A stretch of DNA of 31,815 nucleotides. Origin: a virus. Below are positions 26,157 to 31,815 of the stretch, in pieces. A program made the position numbers and the translations under genes. Numbering within the stretch: position 1 is the stretch's first letter; each line of letters opens with the position of its first letter. The notes below the pieces were generated by a model that saw only the letters and a list, made by a program, of their open reading frames with translations, did not search any database and had not been told where the DNA came from. Location of the stretch: positions 1-31,815 of IMG/VR virus record IMGVR_UViG_3300042863_001004; one strand, given 5' to 3'.

Positions 26157-27722
26157 ATGGAAACAGGAATGTCATTTAACGAATTCATTAACGAAAGAAA
26201 TATTACCATTAAAAGGCAATATACTCAAAATCACCCAGCTAAAACCGTAGGTAAAGCTGCTAAGATTAGAAATAAAGTATTAGAAGCTATTAAAGATGGT
26301 AAACTTACTAAAGAAGAATTCGACACAATTTTAAGGGAAATGACAACTGATTCCACTAGATGGATGAGAAGAAATTCAAGCTATATTACAATGAATGAAG
26401 AAGGTATTTCACTTTCTAAAATGGGTAAAAGAATCTTAAGCCAAATTTCGGTTAACGAAGAGATCAATGAGAAAGCTACTCCATTTAAAATTGCAAATGT
26501 AATGGCAGAAGAGATATTTGGAGAATTTGGTATTGCTACATTAAGCTATGATCAAATTGAAAGAATCATCGATATTAAAAAAGCTGATGCACTGTCAAAG
26601 AAATACGGAGAAAATAGCTTTATGGCTTTATCAGAATTAGATATGGAAGAACTTCTTAACAAGAATAAAAACTTAATAAAAGAAAATAAAACAAATAATA
26701 TGAAAACAAATTTTATTCATGAATCATTCAAAGGATTCGTTAATGCTTTGAATGAAGCAAATGTTAATGAGTCATTTGCATCGATGCAGTTGTCAAACTT
26801 ATTCACTAGAGATGGCGGTAAACTTGATCAAGCTCTAGTTAAAGGATTCTATAACGCTACTAAAGTTAAATTAGATTTAGTACAAGATGAAGATCTATTA
26901 ACAATGGATGCTAATACGGCATACAAAAATAAACAATCGGACACTATTATATTTTATATCTCTGATACACCTAAAGAAAATCCTTATGCACCAGCAGATG
27001 CATATAGTTCTGCAAAGAATATTCCAGGTGAAGGTTACTTATTAGCTGTAGCTTCAGGTGATAATAAATTCTATGACAATGCATGGTCTAAATATGCTAA
27101 AGACAGAAGTTTTAAGCAAGTAGATAATAATCCAAGTGATTCAATAGGTATCGGTAAAAGATATTCTGGATGGGATGCTACAGGATTATATAATGTAAAA
27201 AGAATTTCAGAAGTTGCTGACAGAGCGGTTGTAATTAATGTTGCATTGCTTAAACAAAAATATTCTTCTGAAAACGAAAGAGCAGAAAGAAGAGCAGCTA
27301 GATCAGGTGCAACAGCATTTAAATCTGATAAAGATTTTAAAACTGAAAACCAGAACAGATACCACCAAATCTTAGCTCAAAAAGCCGCAGCAATGCCATT
27401 AGATAGTATTGTAGCAGAAGCTATTGAAAAAATAAGCAATCAAATTAAAGATGCTTTATCAAAAGGTGAAAAAGGAAAATACGGAGAAATCTTAATAGGT
27501 ACTAGTTCAAAAGGAAGAGAATGTAAAATGTCAGATGCTGCATACCACATGAAAAACATCTTAGATGAATATCAAAGATATGTTGGTTATGTTCAACAAG
27601 AAGCAGACAGTCTTGCTAGATATGGTTCATCAGAATCATGGTACAAAAAAGAAGTAGAAAATTACGCAAAAAGTGTTAAAGACAAAGTTGACCAAATCGA
27701 GTCAATGTCTTATGCATGGTAA
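26157..27722 (+). CDS. Two-part protein of unknown function with capsid-targeting-like motifs and internal start
   Basis: The N-terminus METGMSFNEFINE matches the capsid-targeting-like pattern. Residues 1-95 are basic and helical with WMRRNSSYITMNEEGISLSKMG, and a possible processing site lies near 97-105 (SVNEEINEK). Residues ~105-180 form a second helical module. At Met182 (26700) a new start-like segment follows an A-rich stretch (AAAATAAAACAAATAAT) just like the intergenic leaders here. It begins MKTNFIHESFKGFVNALNEA, again with the leader motif. The last ~310 residues are a soluble alpha/beta domain (DTIIFYISDTP, GEGYLLAVASG, RSGATAFKSDKDF) that I do not recognise. The gene looks like a fusion of two genes, or one that also makes the shorter product from 26700. 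It is 8 bp after the previous gene. Confidence 0.6.
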   Translation: METGMSFNEFINERNITIKRQYTQNHPAKTVGKAAKIRNKVLEAIKDGKLTKEEFDTILREMTTDSTRWMRRNSSYITMNEEGISLSKMGKRILSQISVNEEINEKATPFKIANVMAEEIFGEFGIATLSYDQIERIIDIKKADALSKKYGENSFMALSELDMEELLNKNKNLIKENKTNNMKTNFIHESFKGFVNALNEANVNESFASMQLSNLFTRDGGKLDQALVKGFYNATKVKLDLVQDEDLLTMDANTAYKNKQSDTIIFYISDTPKENPYAPADAYSSAKNIPGEGYLLAVASGDNKFYDNAWSKYAKDRSFKQVDNNPSDSIGIGKRYSGWDATGLYNVKRISEVADRAVVINVALLKQKYSSENERAERRAARSGATAFKSDKDFKTENQNRYHQILAQKAAAMPLDSIVAEAIEKISNQIKDALSKGEKGKYGEILIGTSSKGRECKMSDAAYHMKNILDEYQRYVGYVQQEADSLARYGSSESWYKKEVENYAKSVKDKVDQIESMSYAW

Positions 27723-27737
27723 TAAAAAGATATAAAG

Positions 27738-28376
27738 ATGCCAAGTAAATCAGTAGCACAACAACACTTAATGGGAATGGCTTACGCTTACAAAAAGGGT
27801 GAGTTAAAGTCAGATGAAGTAAGCGGAGAAGTTAAAGACTTGGCTGATTCAATGACTATGCAACAACTTAAAGATTTTGCAAGTACAAAACATAAGGGCT
27901 TACCAGCATATGTTGAAGAAAATATAACAACTGCAGCAATGGCAGGTATGGGACCAGTAGTTTTACCAATGAATGGTGTTAATGGTTCTGGTGATGTACC
28001 AGCAGGAAAAGGCGATGCTAAGAAAGCATATAAGAAAAAGAAAAAGAAAACAGTGGTACATTTAACATTTGAAAGTTTTGTAAACGAAGCATACGAGAAT
28101 GATGACATCAATATGATGTATGGTTACTTTGGAAGCATGGAACAAGAATATGATGAAGCTAAAGCACATAAAGAGTTTGATCAAGCAGTAAAAGATTTAA
28201 TTAAAGAATTTAAGTTTAAAGAACAAGACGCACTGAACTTATTAAATTCAAAAGTAGGAAGGCAAGCAGCAGATGCTATCATTTCTGGAGAATGCGAAAA
28301 AGGTGCAGTAAACGGCGTTTATTGGTACTTAGGAAAAGATAAAAACAAAGTTATATCATATACTAAGAAATTGTAA
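27738..28376 (+). CDS. DUF3008-like small protein with internal FESFVNEA site
   Basis: Residues 1-57 match the DUF3008 pattern found in phages and bacteria (MPSKSVAQQHLMGMAYAYKK, then LADSM and FASTKHKGLP). A Gly/Pro linker (NGSGDVPAGKGDA) and a Lys-rich run (KKAYKKKKKK) follow. The motif HLTFESFVNEA at 108-118 separates this from a C-terminal helical domain of ~95 residues. If the site is cut by a prohead protease, the basic N-terminal part and the acidic C-terminal part become separate proteins. A basic, small, head-associated DNA-binding function is possible but unproven. It is the last gene before the terminator at 28397. Confidence 0.65.
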   Translation: MPSKSVAQQHLMGMAYAYKKGELKSDEVSGEVKDLADSMTMQQLKDFASTKHKGLPAYVEENITTAAMAGMGPVVLPMNGVNGSGDVPAGKGDAKKAYKKKKKKTVVHLTFESFVNEAYENDDINMMYGYFGSMEQEYDEAKAHKEFDQAVKDLIKEFKFKEQDALNLLNSKVGRQAADAIISGECEKGAVNGVYWYLGKDKNKVISYTKKL

Positions 28377-28396
28377 TATTAACATAGATATTTTTG

Positions 28397-28425
28397 AAGC
28401 CCAGTCGTAAGTCTGGGCTTTTTTT
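28397..28425 (+). terminator. Rho-independent terminator
   Basis: AAGCCCAG (28397-28404) pairs perfectly with CTGGGCTT (28413-28420) around an 8-nt loop, and the 3' arm runs into a T tract up to 28425. It lies 20 bp after the stop of the DUF3008-like gene and ends the preceding transcription unit. Confidence 0.9.
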
Positions 28426-28466
28426 ATGCATTGTTCGTAACTTTTTAGAAAATAAACGCAAAAAGA

Positions 28467-28512
28467 TTTTGGGTTGTCAAATATTAGTAGTATATTAGCC
28501 TTATAATTAAAA
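28467..28512 (+). promoter_or_regulatory. Promoter, Bacteroidota-like, heading the second transcription unit
   Basis: TTTTG (28467-28471), a 19-bp gap and TATATTAG (28491-28498) fit the Bacteroidota vegetative pattern TTTG/TAnnTTTG. The 39-bp segment 28474-28512 matches 30978-31016 at 34 positions with the same internal spacing (TTGTCAA, GTATATTAGC, TATAATTAAAA), although the flanking sequence differs. It lies just after a terminator and 11 bp before the ATG at 28524. The conserved repeat at two gene heads strongly suggests promoter function. Confidence 0.7.
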
Positions 28513-28523
28513 CACTAACAGAT

Positions 28524-28790
28524 ATGACAGTCACAACTTACACAAGATTCAATAGACACGAAAGCATGAATGCTGAAACTAGAATGGAAATCATGGAAAT
28601 TATTAGAGAACTTATCGATTTTGATAATACTCGTAGATTAGAGAATTTCATGTATGGTTTATTCGATGGATATTTATATTCAGATATTCAAATTGAAGCA
28701 TTACAGTTGCCTACAGAAATTGGATCAAGAATTATGAGAGTATTCGATATTTGTAACCGTTACCCTAAATCACAAACTCAAAACAATTAA
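28524..28790 (+). CDS. Small protein of unknown function (88 aa)
   Basis: It is a mostly helical, acidic protein (MNAETRMEIMEIIRELIDFDNTRRLENFMYGLFDGY) without cysteine-rich or membrane segments; I do not recognise it. It is the first gene after the promoter at 28467 and is followed after 3 bp by another small gene. Short, promoter-proximal genes of this type in large phages are often early host-takeover factors, but nothing in the sequence shows a specific role. Confidence 0.6.
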   Translation: MTVTTYTRFNRHESMNAETRMEIMEIIRELIDFDNTRRLENFMYGLFDGYLYSDIQIEALQLPTEIGSRIMRVFDICNRYPKSQTQNN

Positions 28791-28793
28791 TAT

Positions 28794-29087
28794 ATGACAA
28801 CTTTAGAACAAATCGAAAAAGTAAAAGAATTAGTGTCAAACTATTTTGACCAAAACGCAGAATGGTGTGGAGTAGCATCTCTGTCAGAATCTGAAGCACA
28901 ACACGTAATCCAAATCGGTGCATCGATTTTGTGTACCAAATGGGAAGTTGGTTATGCTGGTGGAGGTTTTGTACAATCATTCGTTAAAAATGATTTAATG
29001 GGTGCTTTGGGTAGTGCAGACTCTACAAGTCTTAAAGGATTTAAATTCTTTGCAGCCTTAATGTATAATATTGGAAAACCTTTCTAA
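28794..29087 (+). CDS. Small protein of unknown function (97 aa)
   Basis: It starts 3 bp after the previous stop. The N-terminal helix (TTLEQIEKVKELVSNYF) is followed by a short region with two Cys (AEWCGVASLSESE, SILCTKWEVGYAGGGF) and a moderately hydrophobic C-terminal part (LKGFKFFAALMYNIGK). It is not long enough or hydrophobic enough to be a clear membrane protein. The family is not recognised. It shares the promoter at 28467 and precedes a separate promoter-like element for the TROVE gene. Confidence 0.6.
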   Translation: MTTLEQIEKVKELVSNYFDQNAEWCGVASLSESEAQHVIQIGASILCTKWEVGYAGGGFVQSFVKNDLMGALGSADSTSLKGFKFFAALMYNIGKPF

Positions 29088-29090
29088 TAT

Positions 29091-29122
29091 TTTTGAAACA
29101 ATAAAAAACTTAGTAGTATAAC
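29091..29122 (+). promoter_or_regulatory. Promoter-like element upstream of the TROVE gene
   Basis: TTTTTG (29091-29096), an 18-bp gap and TAGTATAA (29115-29122) resemble the promoter at 28467, with which it shares TTAGTAGTATA. It lies in the 64-bp gap before the ATG at 29152, leaving an A/T-rich leader of about 25 nt. Agreement with TAnnTTTG is weak, so confidence is modest. Confidence 0.4.
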
Positions 29123-29151
29123 AATCAAATTAGCAATTTAACATTCACGTT

Positions 29152-30585
29152 ATGAAATTAGTAGACGCTTTAAGACAAGAAGACATTTTAACAGAAAATG
29201 GCATGGCCACAAACTCAAGCTCATTAAATGCTTGTGTAGATTTATTCTTTAACATTGGTGCAATGAGAGGCCAAGACAAACAACGTTTGATCGCAACCTT
29301 TTCGAAAGCGTTCAATGAAGATCCTAAACGTGCAATGAAATTGTTATTTTGGGCACGTGATGTTAGAGGTGGTGCAGGTGAACGTCAAGTTTTCAAAGAC
29401 ATCTTGGTTTACTTAGCTGAGAATCATGACTTGGTATTAAGACCAAACTTACACTTGATTTCAGAGTACGGTCGTTGGGATGACTTGTTAGTTCTTACAG
29501 GAACTTACTTAGAGAAAGAAGCATTTACATTAATCTCAGATGCAATCATCGCAGAAAACGGTTTATGTGCTAAGTGGATGCCACGTAAAGGTGCAGTAGC
29601 TGAGAAGTTACGTAAATTCACAGGCATGTCACCTAAACAATATCGTAAATCATTAGTTGGTTTGACAAGTGTTGTTGAAACTAAAATGTGTGCTAAAGAT
29701 TGGGACTCTATTGAATTTGGTAAATTGCCATCAGTAGCCAGTGCACGATACCAAAAAGCATTTGGTAAAAATGCATACGAAAGTTATTCAGCTTACATCG
29801 CTTCTTTAGTGAAAGGTGAAGCTAAGATCAATGCAGGTGCAGTGTATCCATATGATGTGATTAAGTCATTGACTCATGGAAATGCAACAGTTGCTAACGA
29901 GCAATGGAAAGCTTTACCAAACTACATGGAAGGTGCAAACGATATGATTTTACCAGTCGTGGATGTTTCAGGTTCTATGTCGTCTGCCGCAGGAAACAGT
30001 AAAACTGTAACTTGTATGGATGTTGCAATCTCTTTAGGTCTTTATATTTCTGAAAGAAATGAAGGTCCTTTCAAAGATGCTTTCGTAACATTCTCAGATA
30101 ATCCAAAATTACAAGTAGTTTCTGGATCTTTAGCTGACAGATATGCACAAATGTCAACAGCTGACTGGGGAATGAGTACAAACTTAGAAGCTACATTTAA
30201 ATTGATTTTAGATCAAGCTACTAAGCACAAGTTATCTCAAGACGAGATGCCAAATAAAATCTTAATCTTATCAGATATGGAATTTAATTCGGCAACATGT
30301 TCTAGAGGTTATGGAAGTAATAGAAAAGATGCTTGGAATCCTACAGCTCAACAAATGATTGAGAACATGTACGATGTAGCAGGTTACACAATGCCTCAAA
30401 TAGTTTATTGGAATATTCAATCCAGAAATGGTGGTGTACCAGTAGCATTTGACAAAGCAGGAACTGCATTAGTTTCAGGTTTCTCACCAGCAATTATGAC
30501 AAGTTTACTTGGAGGTGATATTGAGTCACCACAACAAATAATGGATAAAACAATCTTGAGCGAGAGATACGCTCCAATTGTTTAG
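29152..30585 (+). CDS. Ro60-like TROVE/von Willebrand A RNA-binding protein
   Basis: Residues ~1-250 carry the helical-repeat signature of phage and bacterial TROVE (Ro/vault) proteins: TENGMATNSSSLNACVDLFF, the turn WARDVRGGAGERQVF, ISEYGRWDDLLVL, CAKWMPRKG and VETKMCAKDWD, then AGAVYPYDVIK. Residues ~265-450 are a von Willebrand A domain with an intact MIDAS (Asp271-x-Ser-Gly-Ser in VVDVSGSM, a later MSTNLEATF threonine and LILSDMEF). Ro60 forms a ring that binds misfolded RNA ends and Y RNAs and takes part in RNA quality control and decay. The next ~390 bp hold a candidate structured RNA and then a CCA-enzyme-like gene. Arg codons change at the domain boundary: 9 CGN and 4 AGA before it, 0 and 6 after it (counted by eye). 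Confidence 0.86.
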   Translation: MKLVDALRQEDILTENGMATNSSSLNACVDLFFNIGAMRGQDKQRLIATFSKAFNEDPKRAMKLLFWARDVRGGAGERQVFKDILVYLAENHDLVLRPNLHLISEYGRWDDLLVLTGTYLEKEAFTLISDAIIAENGLCAKWMPRKGAVAEKLRKFTGMSPKQYRKSLVGLTSVVETKMCAKDWDSIEFGKLPSVASARYQKAFGKNAYESYSAYIASLVKGEAKINAGAVYPYDVIKSLTHGNATVANEQWKALPNYMEGANDMILPVVDVSGSMSSAAGNSKTVTCMDVAISLGLYISERNEGPFKDAFVTFSDNPKLQVVSGSLADRYAQMSTADWGMSTNLEATFKLILDQATKHKLSQDEMPNKILILSDMEFNSATCSRGYGSNRKDAWNPTAQQMIENMYDVAGYTMPQIVYWNIQSRNGGVPVAFDKAGTALVSGFSPAIMTSLLGGDIESPQQIMDKTILSERYAPIV

Positions 30586-30595
30586 ATATATAAAG
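30581..30595 (+). promoter_or_regulatory. Promoter-like motif TTTAGATATATAAAG (copy 5 of 5)
   Basis: The AGATATATAA decamer (30584-30593) overlaps the stop codon of the TROVE gene and directly precedes the candidate structured RNA. With no protein gene following for over 400 bp, a promoter here would serve the RNA itself. The overlap with the stop codon constrains part of the match. Confidence 0.4.
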
Positions 30596-30979
30596 AAATT
30601 GGGTTCCTTACAGCAACATATACAAACCTCAATTTTAAACAACGGAAAACAAGGAACCAGGTGGATAGGTACAGCAAAAAGTACAAACACAGCTATGATA
30701 GAGTCTAGATAAAAACGTGGAGTTTAAACTGGTTCGCTACTTTAAACAGTGAAGCGCTAGACAAGGTGAAGGTTAACACTAGAAAATGGATCACAAGTCA
30801 TACCACCCCAATAGGTGCAATTAGGATGTAGTCGAATAACAGTAGACTCTCGCGAAAGCAAAGCCGAAGACTATAAAGAGGGTTATTCTGCCGAGAAGAA
30901 AATCACGAACAACTATCCCGTATTAGATTAGAATCCTGGTAAAAATTGTTAATAACTTTTTTAGCCAGGATTTTTTTTT
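30594..30979 (+). ncRNA. Candidate structured RNA between TROVE and CCA-enzyme genes
   Basis: There is no reading frame longer than about 12 codons from an ATG. GC is about 40% (e.g. 38, 40, 40 and 45% in the four 60-bp lines from 30661 to 30900), above the surrounding genes. Perfect complementary arms include 30602-30609/30651-30658 (8 bp), 30703-30708/30757-30762 (6 bp) enclosing 30722-30728/30741-30747 (7 bp), and 30834-30840/30882-30888 (7 bp) stacked near 30848-30851/30878-30881. A GC-GAAA-GC tetraloop lies at 30852-30859. GGTGG (30660) can pair with CCACC (30803) to close a multi-branched domain. A promoter-like motif precedes it and a hairpin-plus-T-run terminator ends it. Position next to a Ro-like gene suggests a Y-RNA-like partner. 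No known RNA family was recognised. Confidence 0.6.
30932..30979 (+). terminator. Terminator with long AT-extended stem
   Basis: AATCCTGG (30932-30939) pairs with CCAGGATT (30965-30972), and the stem continues with AAAAA (30941-30945) against the T run at 30957-30962. Nine T's (30971-30979) follow the GC-containing arm. It ends the TROVE/RNA unit just upstream of the next promoter, whose TTGTCAA box begins in the same T run. Confidence 0.8.
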
Positions 30980-31017
30980 GTCAATTATTATTCGTATATT
31001 AGCTCTATAATTAAAAA
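30978..31017 (+). promoter_or_regulatory. Promoter of the CCA-enzyme-like gene
   Basis: TTGTCAA (30978-30984), GTATATTAGC (30994-31003) and TATAATTAAAAA (31006-31017) repeat the element at 28474-28512 with identical spacing and 34 of 39 bases shared. The ATG of the next gene is 10 bp downstream of the A tract. Here the upstream TTTTG box of the first copy is replaced by the terminator T run. Confidence 0.65.
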
Positions 31018-31027
31018 CAAACAAATT

Positions 31028-31762
31028 ATGCCACAGATATTTAAAGTAGGAGGTTGCATTAGAGATAAGTTTCTCGGAGTCGACTCAAAGGACATAGATT
31101 TCACATTCGTCTTGGACGATTTAAGTGGAACAGTAGAAGATGGTTTTAAAATCATGACAGATTGGATGACTGAAAGAGGATTTGAAATCTTCTTAAGTAC
31201 TCCAGATTGTTTTACGATTAGAGCTAAGTTTCCAAAAGATCACCAATTTACTGGACTTGTTGCAGATTTTGTAATGGCAAGAAAAGAAGTTGGTTACACT
31301 GAAGGAACTCGTAGACCAATCTTAGAACTTGGAACTCTTGAAGACGATTTACTTCGTCGAGATTTCACAGTCAATGCTTTAGCAGAAGATATTGATGGAA
31401 ACCTTATTGACCTTTTTGGTGGTATTGAGGATTTAAAGGTTGGTATTTTAAGAACTCCAATGGATGCGATGGTTACGATGATGGACGACCCATTAAGAAT
31501 CTTAAGAGCCTTAAGATTTACGATCACGAAGGATTTTGTAATGAGTGATGATATTTGGGAAGCAATGAAACAACCAAACATCTTAAAGAAACTTGAACAA
31601 ACAGTAAGTAGTCAAAGAATTAGAGAGGAAATCGACAAGATGATGAGATTTAATACCACTAGAAGTTTTAGACTCTTAATGGATGTTGATGAGATTATTC
31701 CAGGATTTTTAGAATTAATCTTCAAAGATGGAATGTGGTTAATGCCAACTTTTAAAAAATAA
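31028..31762 (+). CDS. cca: Short CCA-adding enzyme/poly(A) polymerase-like nucleotidyltransferase
   Basis: The class II tRNA nucleotidyltransferase signature is clear: KVGGCIRD (8-13), the catalytic Asp22-x-Asp24 in DSKDIDFTF, a third acidic strand VADFVMARKE, the RRDFTVNALAED motif (110-121), IDLFGGIEDLKVGILRTP and DPLRILRALRF (154-164). Class II enzymes of this kind add CCA to tRNA 3' ends or A tails to RNA. At 244 residues it is much shorter than bacterial enzymes (~400), keeping the head and neck but little body or tail, so substrate choice may differ. No tRNA gene is visible in the window. It follows the candidate RNA and TROVE gene under its own promoter, and a further gene starts 4 bp after its stop. 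Confidence 0.88.
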   Translation: MPQIFKVGGCIRDKFLGVDSKDIDFTFVLDDLSGTVEDGFKIMTDWMTERGFEIFLSTPDCFTIRAKFPKDHQFTGLVADFVMARKEVGYTEGTRRPILELGTLEDDLLRRDFTVNALAEDIDGNLIDLFGGIEDLKVGILRTPMDAMVTMMDDPLRILRALRFTITKDFVMSDDIWEAMKQPNILKKLEQTVSSQRIREEIDKMMRFNTTRSFRLLMDVDEIIPGFLELIFKDGMWLMPTFKK

Positions 31763-31765
31763 GAT

Positions 31766-31815
31766 ATGAAAAATATTCCAATTAAAACATTAAGAGAATT
31801 ATTCATGAGTTATCA
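31766..31815 (+). CDS. Start of a further gene (truncated by window edge)
   Basis: An ATG 4 bp after the CCA-enzyme stop opens a frame that stays open to the window end (MKNIPIKTLRELFMSY). Only 16 full codons are visible, so no function can be given. The spacing suggests the same transcript as the preceding gene. Confidence 0.5.
   Translation, partial: MKNIPIKTLRELFMSY

Noticed and set aside
30594-30979. Group I intron
   Set aside because: UAGUC (30830-30833 area) and GACUA (30870-30873 area) segments recall the P7 strands, but the order is reversed, no P/Q core was found and there is no interrupted gene around it.
30594-30979. tRNA, tmRNA or RNase P RNA
   Set aside because: A GGTTCG segment near 30731 recalls a T loop, but no cloverleaf, no CCA-ready acceptor stem and no conserved tmRNA or RNase P elements could be built.
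5335-31806. Open frames on the minus strand (e.g. 9998-10342, 17527-17751, 27788-28111, 31294-31581)
   Set aside because: All lie opposite well-supported + strand genes, have low-complexity or atypical composition and no leader or spacing logic; they are shadows of the real genes.

Overview
The window looks like part of a large T4-like tailed phage (myovirus-type replication and tail genes) infecting a member of the Bacteroidota. The base composition is strongly AT-rich. All recognisable genes are on the + strand and tightly packed. Start codons are preceded by A-rich leaders rather than Shine-Dalgarno sequences. A BACON-like domain and promoter-like TTTTG/TATATTAG elements also point to Bacteroidota. 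Host assignment is inference; no host gene is present.

Region 1 (1-15372) is virion structure: the end of a structural protein, a 2500-residue protein with a Pro/Thr stalk and two cadherin/Ig-like repeats, a collagen-like fibre, a BACON plus Hint-domain fibre, a membrane-anchored spanin-like protein, a 687-residue probable baseplate/tail protein and a tail-tube-like protein. The three adhesin-like genes share PTATP-type stalks.

Region 2 (15391-20983) starts with a small protein carrying a T4-like capsid-targeting leader. Then come a RuvC-like resolvase and the T4-type recombination/replication block: gp32-like ssDNA-binding protein, gp61-like primase, UvsY-like mediator and UvsW-like helicase, with two small unknown genes among them.

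Region 3 (21020-28376) is a run of five genes whose products carry short motifs of the type S-F-x-x-F-[LIV]-x-E or E-S-[FV]-x-N-E-A, at the N-terminus, between domains or near the C-terminus. They resemble T4 capsid-targeting/prohead-protease sites, so these proteins may be packaged and cut inside the head. Two of them are nucleotidyltransferases: a KxDG ligase-like protein, and a fusion of an Rnl2-like ligase domain with an NMN adenylyltransferase-like domain. The run ends at a strong terminator (28397-28425).

Region 4 (28430-31815) has its own promoters and contains two small unknown genes, a Ro60-like TROVE/von Willebrand A protein, a ~385-bp gene-free and GC-richer stretch with many complementary segments (a probable structured RNA ending in its own terminator), and a short CCA-adding-enzyme-like nucleotidyltransferase. 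A Ro-like RNA-binding protein, a candidate RNA partner and an RNA 3'-end enzyme side by side is the most striking arrangement in the window and suggests a phage RNA-handling system.
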